This document shows positions 5,613-10,824 of a stretch of DNA of 10,824 nt, in pieces. Each line of letters opens with the position of its first letter. Position 1 is the stretch's first letter. Source of the DNA: Candidatus Woesearchaeota archaeon (GTDB lineage: Archaea > Nanobdellota > Nanobdellia > Woesearchaeales > GW2011-AR9); assembly GCA_016181345.1 (NCBI GenBank), contig JACOZM010000065.1:1-10824 (forward strand), written 5' to 3'. A program made the position numbers and the translations under genes. The notes below the pieces were generated by a model. It saw only the letters and a program-made list of their open reading frames with translations. It was not told the DNA's origin and ran no database searches.

Positions 5613-6112
5613 AGCCCCATCATCCCAAACAAAAATTCTCTTTTTCCTCGAGCTAAATGATTAACATATTTAACATAAAAAGAAACTGGATTTTTAATAA
5701 TAGTTAGTGTATTTTTTTGAGATGGAACTCGTATATGATTTCCCTCTTCATCTATAAACACAACATATCCGCCATAAGAGTCATCCCAATGTTGAGATTG
5801 ATAAAGAGCATAGATTCCTTTTTTTAATGCCGTGTGATCATTCCTAACAATATAATCTTTAGAAGACAATTGAAGTGCATTCCACTCCATCTTTCCTTGA
5901 ACTATTCTTCTTAAAAAATCATCATCAAAGTAAGCTAAAGCTTCTGCATATTTCCCTCGTAAAACATCATTCTTCTTCCGAAAAGAAAACGTTTTCTTCC
6001 TCAACACAGCAAACTCATCTGGACATAAAAAGTCAAATAAAGTTACTATCCCTTCTTTAGCTAAGACTTGAAGAATTGCTTCTTCTTTTCCTTCATACCA
6101 CGAATTAACCAT
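5603..6112 (-). CDS. Homologue of the C-terminal domain of Ofd1/Tpa1/OGFOD1, as a separate gene
   Basis: A 169-residue protein. Its second half matches, from memory of the family, the C-terminal double-stranded beta-helix of eukaryotic OGFOD1/Tpa1/Ofd1. The matching landmarks, in order, are KDYIVRNDH (85-93), HWDDSYGGYVVFI (108-120), NTLTII (134-139) and YVKYVNHLARGKREF (146-160). In the eukaryotic proteins this domain is non-catalytic and serves in substrate or partner binding. The ATG overlaps the end of the upstream catalytic gene by 8 nt (the stop TAA lies within ATGGTTAA), so the two are translationally coupled and probably form one complex. The first 75 residues are helical and less recognisable. 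The stop lies inside the end of the convergent SemiSWEET gene. Confidence 0.7.
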   Translation of the reverse strand: MVNSWYEGKEEAILQVLAKEGIVTLFDFLCPDEFAVLRKKTFSFRKKNDVLRGKYAEALAYFDDDFLRRIVQGKMEWNALQLSSKDYIVRNDHTALKKGIYALYQSQHWDDSYGGYVVFIDEEGNHIRVPSQKNTLTIIKNPVSFYVKYVNHLARGKREFLFGMMGLHL

Positions 6113-6701
6113 GAAACCACCCGCTTAATGCCCATCTCTTGCCAAAATAAACTTCCTCAACTGAATGAACTGACTGTGAAGAAACAGCAAAAAGAACTAA
6201 TCTCCCGCTAGCAGGAGTGATTTTCTTTGTAACTTTATTTTCTTGAAATAACTGTAATCGCCCTCCTTGATTTTTCTTTAAGGTATTTAGAAAAAAGACG
6301 AACGCAATTCTTCTTCCGGCTAATCGATCATCATGAGGCAGAAGGTGATTTGTACTCTGATATAACGAGCCAAAAAGGTCGATCTCAGAAGAGATAGGAA
6401 TTCTTGTCAGTTCAAAGATCTTTTGTTTCCATTCCGAAGATTGAAATATCTGAACAAGTGACGAAAATCGTAAATGATCCTTCAGCTCCGAACTTTGCCA
6501 AAACGTAAATAAGTCTGATTCTTTTAGAGTAAATTTTTCTTTCTGAAGAGCAGAAAGAAGTTCCTTGCATTTTCGTTGAGATAAAAATTGGTCAATGACA
6601 AGACAAGGAAATGGTTTTGCAGCCATAAAAGACTTATACAAAGATCTCATATCTCCAGAATGATCGACCAATTTAAGTAGTTTTTGCCTTCCATTCTTCA
6701 T
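6105..6701 (-). CDS. Fe(II)/2-oxoglutarate prolyl hydroxylase of the Ofd1/Tpa1/OGFOD1 type, catalytic half
   Basis: A 198-residue protein with the 2OG-oxygenase core. LLPHDDRLAGRRIAFVFFLN (120-139) supplies H123 and D125 of the iron triad. GGRLQLF (146-152) is the family turn. SVHSVEEV (177-184) supplies the distal H179. GKRWALSGWFHG (187-198) supplies R189 for the 2-oxoglutarate carboxylate. The HDD..RRIAF and SGWFHG signatures are those of the eukaryotic enzymes that hydroxylate a proline of ribosomal protein uS12 (Rps23). All catalytic residues are present. The protein ends at SGWFHG, where the eukaryotic enzymes continue into their second domain. Here that domain is encoded by the next, overlapping gene. 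A TATA box about 23 nt upstream suggests a leaderless mRNA. Targeting uS12 is an inference, supported by the SBDS neighbour. Confidence 0.85.
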   Translation of the reverse strand: MKNGRQKLLKLVDHSGDMRSLYKSFMAAKPFPCLVIDQFLSQRKCKELLSALQKEKFTLKESDLFTFWQSSELKDHLRFSSLVQIFQSSEWKQKIFELTRIPISSEIDLFGSLYQSTNHLLPHDDRLAGRRIAFVFFLNTLKKNQGGRLQLFQENKVTKKITPASGRLVLFAVSSQSVHSVEEVYFGKRWALSGWFHG

Positions 6702-6720
6702 CCAAAATACACCAATAATC

Positions 6721-6727
6721 TTATAAA
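6721..6727 (-). promoter_or_regulatory. TATA box of the oxygenase gene pair
   Basis: TTTATAA on the minus strand, 20-26 nt ahead of the ATG at 6701, which has no ribosome binding site. This points to a leaderless transcript. It is divergent from the exosome promoter about 60 bp away. Confidence 0.5.
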
Positions 6728-6767
6728 TAACGAATAAAACTAGGATAAAGTGTGAGAAAAGGGAGAA

Positions 6768-6811
6768 TTCCGCTGAAACTTAAACATATAATAATCTCAC
6801 TTAAAGCGGAA
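6768..6811. promoter_or_regulatory. Inverted repeat flanking the exosome-operon TATA box
   Basis: TTCCGCT (6768-6774) and AGCGGAA (6805-6811) are perfect 7-bp inverted arms 30 bp apart. The centre, near 6789/6790, falls on the TATA-like element CATATAATAAT (6785-6794). The arms are GC-rich in AT-rich DNA. This could be a dimeric regulator site over the promoter, or a stem in an upstream-initiated RNA. Confidence 0.45.
6785..6794 (+). promoter_or_regulatory. TATA-like box of the exosome operon
   Basis: CATATAATAA. A start site about 25 nt downstream (about 6813-6818) gives a leader of under 10 nt before the ATG at 6822. Confidence 0.45.
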
Positions 6812-6821
6812 AAAATTGAAA

Positions 6822-7502
6822 ATGAGTGAAATACTAGTAAAAGAACGGGATATCGTCATTCCCGGTGAAGCATTGGCTGAAGGCTTGGATTATCTGCCTG
6901 GTGACAATACTTATCGCGAAAACAACCAAATTTATTCTAAAGTTTTAGGTTTAGTTAACATTTCGGGAAGAGTTTTAAAAATTACACCATTAGCTGGTCC
7001 TTATGTCCTCAAAGTAGGAGATAAGATTATCGCTAAAGTTATTGATATTGCTATGTCAGGATGGAGAGTTGACACAAACACCGCATATTCTGCTATGCTT
7101 AACGTCAAAGATGCTTCCATGCGATTTATCAAAAAAGAGGAAGATTTAAGCAAGATTTTAGCTATCGGCGATCATGTTGTTGTGAAAATTATCAATGTTA
7201 CATCTCAAAACTTGATTGATGTAACCATGAAAGAGCCAGGATTACATAAGATCAGCGGTGGAAGAATCGTTAAGATTAACAGCCAAAAAGTACCAAGGGT
7301 TATTGGTAAGCAAGGGAGTATGATTTCATTGATCAAAACAAAGACTGCATGCGAAATTACCGTTGGCCAGAATGGACTTGTTTGGATTACAGGAACACCT
7401 GAAGGAGAGTTCTTAGCTGAAAGAGCCATTAAACTTGTTGAAGAAAAGTCACACCTAGAAGGCTTGACAGATAAGATTGAAAAATTCCTAGGAGGTAATT
7501 AA
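6822..7502 (+). CDS. rrp4: Exosome RNA-binding cap subunit Rrp4
   Basis: A 226-residue protein. The frame also opens at a TTG at 6816, but the ATG at 6822 two codons later is preferred. The N-terminal domain (1-55) has VIPGEALAEGLDYLPGDNT, typical of Rrp4. The S1 domain is at about 64-138 (KVGDKIIAKVIDI...INVTSQNLIDVTM). The KH domain is at about 145-205 with its loop VPRVIGKQGSMI. Three Rrp4 (or Csl4) subunits sit on top of the Rrp41/Rrp42 hexamer and feed RNA into it, and Rrp4 gives preference for poly(A). It is the first gene of the operon, 1 nt before rrp41, and its 3' end contains the rrp41 ribosome binding site. Length and domain order are those of the archaeal family. Confidence 0.96.
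   Translation: MSEILVKERDIVIPGEALAEGLDYLPGDNTYRENNQIYSKVLGLVNISGRVLKITPLAGPYVLKVGDKIIAKVIDIAMSGWRVDTNTAYSAMLNVKDASMRFIKKEEDLSKILAIGDHVVVKIINVTSQNLIDVTMKEPGLHKISGGRIVKINSQKVPRVIGKQGSMISLIKTKTACEITVGQNGLVWITGTPEGEFLAERAIKLVEEKSHLEGLTDKIEKFLGGN
7490..7497 (+). promoter_or_regulatory. Shine-Dalgarno of rrp41 inside the end of rrp4
   Basis: AGGAGGT lies in the last codons of rrp4, with the rrp41 ATG at 7504. The spacing of about 7-8 nt and the 1-nt gap between the genes indicate coupled translation. Confidence 0.6.
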
Positions 7503-7503
7503 G

Positions 7504-8229
7504 ATGGTCTACAGAAAACGTTTTGACGGAAGAACCGACGAAGAATTACGTCCTATGGAAGTTAAAGCGAATGTAATTCCTAACGCTGCCGGTTCTGCTT
7601 CATTTAAGATAGGAAAGACTTGGGCTATTGCTGCAGTCTATGGTCCAAGAGAACTATACCCTAAATTTTTACAGGATCCTAAAAAAGGCCTATTAAGATG
7701 CCATTACAATATGCTGCCATTTTCTGGTTCTGGAGAGAGAATGCGTCCAGGAACAAGTAGACGAGGCCAAGAGATTGCTATGGTTATGACTAAAGCCTTA
7801 GAACCAGTTGTTGATTTATCTGCGTTTCCTAATGCAGTTGTTGATGTTTTTGTAGAACTTCCTCAAACTGATGCAGGAACACGATGTGCAGCCATTTCTG
7901 CTGCTTCAATAGCACTGGCTGAAGCTGGAATACCTATGAAAGATATGGTTTCTGCTGTTGCTGTTGGAAAAGTTGATAACAAGATTGTCGCTGATTTAGA
8001 TTATATGGAAGAACACGTCGACGAATTTAATCCAGAATCTAAAGGCCAGCCAGTTTCAGACATTCCTATAGCTGTTATCCACAACACTAAAGAGCTAACC
8101 CTTCTACAGATGGATGGAGAGATCAGTAAAGATGACTTACTCTCAGCCCTTAGATTAGGACAAAAAGCCATTGAACAGATTTACCAATTACAAAAAAAAG
8201 CTCTTAAAGAGAGATTCGTAAAGGAGTAG
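7504..8229 (+). CDS. rrp41: Exosome catalytic subunit Rrp41 (RNase PH fold)
   Basis: A 241-residue protein of the RNase PH family. It carries out phosphate-dependent 3'-5' RNA degradation, and the reverse tailing reaction, in a hexamer with Rrp42. Recognisable elements are FDGRTDEELRPMEVKANV (7-24), YGPRE (46-50), HYNMLPFS (67-74), the RNA/phosphate-binding arginines in RPGTSRRGQEIAM (81-93), VELPQTDAGTRCAAISAASI (117-136), and VADLDYMEEH leading to SDIPIAV (162-191). The active-site stretch is unusual. Where archaeal Rrp41 usually has D-L-x-x-x-E-D followed closely by the (A)DMPI motif, this protein has EEH and about 10 extra residues. Catalysis is likely but not certain. Confidence 0.95.
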   Translation: MVYRKRFDGRTDEELRPMEVKANVIPNAAGSASFKIGKTWAIAAVYGPRELYPKFLQDPKKGLLRCHYNMLPFSGSGERMRPGTSRRGQEIAMVMTKALEPVVDLSAFPNAVVDVFVELPQTDAGTRCAAISAASIALAEAGIPMKDMVSAVAVGKVDNKIVADLDYMEEHVDEFNPESKGQPVSDIPIAVIHNTKELTLLQMDGEISKDDLLSALRLGQKAIEQIYQLQKKALKERFVKE

Positions 8230-8233
8230 AAAA

Positions 8234-9028
8234 ATGATTGCTAATAAAGAAACTATCATGATGCTTGCCGCTCAAGGCAAGCGCTTAGACACTAGAAAAT
8301 TGACCGACTACCGACAGCCTATCGTCATCGAGACCAATATTTCTTGGACCGCAGAAGGTTCAGCCAAAGTCCAAATTGGAAATACAACTGTTATGGCTGG
8401 AGTAAAGCTCTCCATCGAGAAGCCATACAATGACACTTCTGATCAAGGCGGGATAATGATTAATGCCGAACTTCTTCCTCTATCAAGTGAAGAATACGAA
8501 CCAGGTCCGCCAGGGATAAAAGCTATTGAACTAGCTAGAGTTATTGACCGAGGAATCCGTGAAGCTAAGGCCATTGATTTGCATGCTTTATGTATTACAC
8601 CGGGAGAAAAAGCTTGGTTTGTAATCATCGATATCATCACTATTAATGATGCTGGAAACTTATTTGACGTTGCTGGATTAGCAGCAATGGCCGCTTTGAA
8701 AGCAGCAAGATTCCCCGTAGTTAATGAAGAAACTGGTTCTATCGATTATAAGAACAGAACAGACAAACCCATACCATTAACCAAAGAGCCTATCTCCGTA
8801 ACTGTCTATAAGGTTAACGGAGCTTTGATGATTGATCCGACAGTTGAAGAAGAAAACTCCTACGAAGCAAGATTAACTATTGCATCTGACAATGATGGAA
8901 CAATTTCTGCCATGCAAAAAGGCGGAAAGATGCCCCTTACCGTTGAAGAAGTAGGACAGATGATCGACTTAGCATTAGAAAGATCAAGCTTCTTAAGAGA
9001 AGAATTGAATCATCAATTAAAAAATTAG
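8234..9028 (+). CDS. rrp42: Exosome structural subunit Rrp42 (RNase PH fold)
   Basis: A 264-residue protein, the usual length of archaeal Rrp42. Recognisable segments are GKRLDTRKLTDYRQPIVIET (15-34), GSAKVQIGNTTVMAGVKL, NAELLPLSSEEYEPGPPG, ELARVIDRGIREAKAIDL, and IDIITINDAGNLFDVAGLA, a hallmark of Rrp42 and its relatives. Rrp42 lacks its own catalytic residues but completes the active site and RNA channel with Rrp41. The start follows GGAG with short spacing and is only 4 nt after the rrp41 stop, so all three subunits are co-translated. A palindrome and T-tract follow the gene. Confidence 0.96.
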   Translation: MIANKETIMMLAAQGKRLDTRKLTDYRQPIVIETNISWTAEGSAKVQIGNTTVMAGVKLSIEKPYNDTSDQGGIMINAELLPLSSEEYEPGPPGIKAIELARVIDRGIREAKAIDLHALCITPGEKAWFVIIDIITINDAGNLFDVAGLAAMAALKAARFPVVNEETGSIDYKNRTDKPIPLTKEPISVTVYKVNGALMIDPTVEEENSYEARLTIASDNDGTISAMQKGGKMPLTVEEVGQMIDLALERSSFLREELNHQLKN

Positions 9029-9045
9029 AAATAAATAACAAGAAG

Positions 9046-9069
9046 AATAAAAATATTTTTATTTTTTAT
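9046..9069 (+). terminator. Palindrome and T-tract ending the exosome operon
   Basis: AATAAAAAT directly followed by its reverse complement ATTTTTATT (9046-9063), a perfect 18-bp palindrome without a loop, and then a further T-run. It starts 17 nt after the rrp42 stop. The T-tract alone would be enough for archaeal termination. Some read-through into rpoK, 37 nt further on, is possible, and the same AT-rich stretch may hold the rpoK promoter. Confidence 0.5.
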
Positions 9070-9105
9070 TAACGATGCAAGAAACGAATCCGGAGGATTC
9101 AAACA

Positions 9106-9318
9106 ATGGAAGAACAAAAAATAAATTACACAAAATATGAAAAAGCACGGATGATTGGTTCTCGGGCTTTGCAGATTTCCATGGGAGCCCCATTTCTCTT
9201 GAAGCTCAGCGAGGAAGATCTTAAAAAAATAAAATATGATCCAATTGAGATCGCTCTCCAAGAATACAGCGAAGGCGTCTTGCCTATTACAGTTAAACGA
9301 CCAAGCATTGCAAAGTAG
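9106..9318 (+). CDS. rpoK: RNA polymerase subunit K (Rpb6/omega homologue)
   Basis: A 70-residue protein with the conserved Rpb6 core [20 protein letters not shown] (8-27), APFLL (28-32), and the C-terminal [20 protein letters not shown] (45-64). This subunit clamps the ends of the largest polymerase subunit and helps assembly, as omega does in bacteria. The size fits archaeal RpoK, which lacks the long acidic N-terminus of eukaryotic Rpb6. A strong GGAGGA (9092-9097) lies about 8 nt before the ATG. It is 77 nt after rrp42 and may be partly co-transcribed with it. Confidence 0.95.
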   Translation: MEEQKINYTKYEKARMIGSRALQISMGAPFLLKLSEEDLKKIKYDPIEIALQEYSEGVLPITVKRPSIAK

Positions 9319-9322
9319 AGAT

Positions 9323-9355
9323 TTCTTTTATTTTTAGCCCTTTATTCTTTTGTTG
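9323..9355 (+). terminator. T-rich terminator after rpoK
   Basis: Several T-runs (TTTCTTTTATTTTT, then TTTATTCTTTTGTT) begin 5 nt after the rpoK stop, with no hairpin. This is the expected oligo-T signal. The next gene has its own TATA box. Confidence 0.5.
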
Positions 9356-9403
9356 ATTACTTAATAAGATTAAGAGATAAGAAATAGTTTTTCAAGAGTA
9401 CAA

Positions 9404-9411
9404 TTTATAAA
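9404..9411 (+). promoter_or_regulatory. TATA box of the DUF357 gene, leaderless
   Basis: TTTATAAA ends 20 nt before the ATG at 9431. The expected start site coincides with the start codon, and there is no ribosome binding site. Confidence 0.55.
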
Positions 9412-9430
9412 AAAGCGATTTATTCTTCTT

Positions 9431-9724
9431 ATGATGAACAATACTATAACTCTCAAAAAACTTGAACAATACTTTTCTATCACAAAAGAAGCTTTAGATA
9501 AAGTTAAAAACGCTCTTGATGAAAAAAGATTGAAAGAAGCCAACGATTTTTTAGATATGGCCCAGCGCTATTATGATGATGCCCATTATTTTTGGAAAAC
9601 AAAACATGACCTTGTCCTTGATTTTGCAGCCCTTAATTACGCACATGGCTGGCTCGATGCTGGAGCAAGAATTAAATTGTTTAAAGTAAAAGATTCTAGA
9701 TTATTTACTGTTGATGATGAATAA
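9431..9724 (+). CDS. DUF357-family protein
   Basis: A 97-residue soluble, all-helical protein. It has the family features LEKYF-like LEQYFSITKEALDKVK (11-26), AQRYYDDAHYFW (43-54), and the most conserved part, DFAALNYAHGWLDAGARIKLF (64-84). DUF357 (PF04010) is widespread in archaea. Its role is unknown, although genes of this family often lie near information-processing genes. Two ATGs in a row (9431, 9434) fit the leaderless promoter equally well. A short acidic tail, TVDDE, ends the protein. It stands alone between rpoK and the second TrmB gene. Confidence 0.85.
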   Translation: MMNNTITLKKLEQYFSITKEALDKVKNALDEKRLKEANDFLDMAQRYYDDAHYFWKTKHDLVLDFAALNYAHGWLDAGARIKLFKVKDSRLFTVDDE

Positions 9725-9854
9725 GAGAGAGAGACTAAACTGAACAAGAACAAAGCAAGAACTGACAAACAGACATCACTACTAATAAACAGAGACCACA
9801 AATAAACATATAGAAAATATACACTACTTTTTAGTAACAAAATAACCGAAACAT

Positions 9855-9863
9855 TTATAAATA
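9855..9863 (+). promoter_or_regulatory. TATA box upstream of the second TrmB gene
   Basis: TTTATAAAT with an upstream GAAACA. Initiation about 25 nt downstream (near 9885) would give a leader of about 100 nt, unlike the leaderless genes nearby. A second, weaker candidate is GATAAAAAA at 9927-9935, which would start near 9958. The intergenic stretch 9725-9850 before it is A-rich with GA repeats and holds no ORF or RNA that I can recognise. Confidence 0.45.
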
Positions 9864-9920
9864 AACATATTCTTGAGCATCTATATCATATTCAAAGAGG
9901 TTCTTAGTGGTTTAAGATAG

Positions 9921-9954
9921 ATTGCCGATAAAAAAGCAGTTCAAAATAGGCAAT
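9921..9954. promoter_or_regulatory. Inverted repeat ATTGCC/GGCAAT, possible operator
   Basis: ATTGCC (9921-9926) and GGCAAT (9949-9954) are perfect 6-bp inverted arms with a 22-bp spacer, just ahead of the TrmB coding region. The centre-to-centre distance of 28 bp fits a dimeric regulator binding widely spaced half-sites, plausibly autoregulation. In RNA it could form a stem over the leader. With 6-bp arms, chance cannot be excluded. Confidence 0.4.
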
Positions 9955-9968
9955 AGATGACTAAGCAC

Positions 9969-9973
9969 GGAGG
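9969..9973 (+). promoter_or_regulatory. Shine-Dalgarno deciding the TrmB start at 9984
   Basis: GGAGG, ending 10 nt before the ATG at 9984. The in-frame ATG at 9957 lies upstream of this site and has no ribosome binding site of its own, so translation probably starts at 9984. Confidence 0.6.
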
Positions 9974-9983
9974 AAAATACAAG

Positions 9984-10769
9984 ATGATCGTTCAAAAAGA
10001 TTTTTTAAACAAACTCAAGGACTTCGGATTAAATTCATACGAGAGTAAGCTCTGGGTAGCATTATTAAGCCGAGGCGTTTCCACTGCTGGAGAGCTTTCT
10101 GACATCTCTAGTGTTCCACGTTCTCGAGCTTATGACGTTCTTGAATCTCTCGAAAAGAAAGGATTTATTGTAGTTAAGGTAGGAAAACCAATTAAATATC
10201 TTGCCGTTAATCCAGCTGAAGTAGTTGACAGAGTAAAGAAGAAAGTTGTTGAAGAAGCAGATGAACGAAATAAAATATTGTCAGAATTAAAAGATTCTGA
10301 TGTTTTAGAAGAATTGAGCACGCTTCATACTGAAGGAGTAAAATTAGTTGATCCAACCGATAAAAGTGGAGCTTTCCGTGGCCGTGATAAGGTTTACGAA
10401 CACTTGCAATTCTTGATCAAAAACGCTAAAAGTAATGTGATCCTGATGACTTCAAAATCCGGTGCGGAAAGAAAATATGAAGCATTATCTCCTGCATTAA
10501 AGAAAGCAGCTAAAGCCGGCGTTGATGTTAAGATTGTTTTACCGCAAAACGTGCCAAAAGAAGTTGTTGATAATTATTCAAGCTTTGCTCAAGTTAAGCA
10601 GATGAAAAACGTTGACACAAGATTTTGTATTGTCGATAATAAAGATATGCTGATGTTCTTAACTGACGACTTGAAAGTCCATAAGAGTTATGATTCAGCG
10701 GTATGGATTGAAGCTGCACAATTCGTAAGTTACTTCAATAGTATTTTCTTAAATGAATGGAAGAAGTAA
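9984..10769 (+). CDS. TrmB-family transcriptional regulator, single sensor domain
   Basis: A 261-residue protein from the ATG at 9984. The open frame extends 9 codons further up to 9957. The N-terminal TrmB winged helix (about 5-75) has LKDFGLNSYESKLWVALLSR, the helix-turn-helix STAGELSDISSVPRSRAYDV, and the wing GKPIKYLAVNPAEV. A helical linker (78-110) follows. A single PLD-like C-terminal domain comes last: AFRGRDKVYEHLQFLIKNAK, then a strand pair NVILMTS...VDVKIVLP, ending in FVSYFNSIFLNEWKK. DNA binding is dimeric in this family. The target and ligand are unknown, and the inverted repeat just upstream suggests autoregulation. A 12-nt tandem duplication spans the stop codon. It differs clearly from the first regulator at 3314, which has two sensor copies. 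Confidence 0.88.
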   Translation: MIVQKDFLNKLKDFGLNSYESKLWVALLSRGVSTAGELSDISSVPRSRAYDVLESLEKKGFIVVKVGKPIKYLAVNPAEVVDRVKKKVVEEADERNKILSELKDSDVLEELSTLHTEGVKLVDPTDKSGAFRGRDKVYEHLQFLIKNAKSNVILMTSKSGAERKYEALSPALKKAAKAGVDVKIVLPQNVPKEVVDNYSSFAQVKQMKNVDTRFCIVDNKDMLMFLTDDLKVHKSYDSAVWIEAAQFVSYFNSIFLNEWKK

Positions 10770-10783
10770 ACGGAAGAAGTAAA
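10759..10783 (+). repeat. 12-nt tandem duplication across the stop codon
   Basis: GGAAGAAGTAAA occurs at 10759-10770 and again at 10772-10783, separated by one C. The first copy contains the last codons and the TAA stop. The second is untranslated. Confidence 0.7.
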
Positions 10784-10788
10784 TCCAC

Positions 10789-10820
10789 TTTCTTTTTTTA
10801 ATATTTTTTTTATTTCTTTT
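10789..10820 (+). terminator. T-rich terminator after the second TrmB gene
   Basis: Long T-runs (seven, eight and five T's) begin about 20 nt after the stop and continue almost to the window end, the typical archaeal oligo-T signal. No gene is visible in the remaining bases. Confidence 0.55.
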
Positions 10821-10824
10821 TAAT

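Noticed and set aside
6816..6821. TTG start for rrp4 two codons before the ATG
   Set aside because: The ATG at 6822 gives the family-typical N-terminus, and TTG is a rare start with no supporting site.
8443..8640. 65-residue minus-strand frame inside rrp42, and similar ones inside SBDS, rrp4, rpoK and the second TrmB gene
   Set aside because: All are shadows of secure genes with no start signals or recognisable domains.
9637..9840. 67-residue minus-strand frame over the DUF357 end and the following intergenic region
   Set aside because: It is Leu/Ser/Val-rich by composition, overlaps a recognised gene, and has no promoter or ribosome binding site.
9725..9850. Search for a non-coding RNA or CRISPR array in the longest late gap
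   Set aside because: Only A-rich sequence with a GAGAGAGAGA run and a 4-bp TACT/AGTA dyad was found. There are no regularly spaced repeats, tRNA-like arms or stable stem.

Overview
The window is AT-rich archaeal DNA. The evidence is an RNA exosome operon (Rrp4, Rrp41, Rrp42), an SBDS/Sdo1 ribosome-maturation factor, the RNA polymerase subunit RpoK/Rpb6, a DUF357 protein and two TrmB-family regulators. Many genes have a TATA box 20-35 nt before a start with no leader, while genes inside operons carry GGAGG-type ribosome binding sites. The very AT-rich, compact genes and the accessory domain types recall DPANN archaea (Woesearchaeota/Pacearchaeota-like). That placement is an inference and no marker gene here proves it.

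Layout. (1) 1-57 is the 3' end of an unidentified plus-strand gene. (2) 118-3183, minus strand: an accessory operon read right to left. It holds a 44-residue small ORF, a HAD-type phosphohydrolase broken by a -1 frameshift at an A-AAA-AAC site, a stand-alone phosphohistidine swivel domain, an unrecognised 338-residue protein, and a receiver-like protein with a large helical insert. (3) 3184-3313 is a bidirectional promoter with a 20-bp palindrome between two TATA boxes. It leads rightward into a TrmB regulator with two tandem sensor domains. (4) 4573-5253 is SBDS, followed by a SemiSWEET (PQ-loop) transporter whose 5' leader is an (ATA)7 microsatellite. (5) 5603-6701, minus strand: two overlapping genes that together match the N- and C-terminal halves of the eukaryotic Ofd1/Tpa1/OGFOD1 ribosomal prolyl hydroxylase. 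(6) 6822-9028 is the rrp4-rrp41-rrp42 operon, followed by rpoK, a DUF357 gene and a second TrmB regulator.

How it fits together. The right two thirds is information processing: RNA degradation, ribosome maturation, transcription, and probably ribosomal protein hydroxylation. SBDS and the exosome genes, normally adjacent in archaea, are separated here by the SemiSWEET and the oxygenase pair. The left third may be a small phosphotransfer or phosphate-sensing cassette (phospho-His swivel, receiver-like Asp, HAD phosphatase) controlled by the divergent TrmB. Its chemistry is unknown and this reading is a hypothesis.
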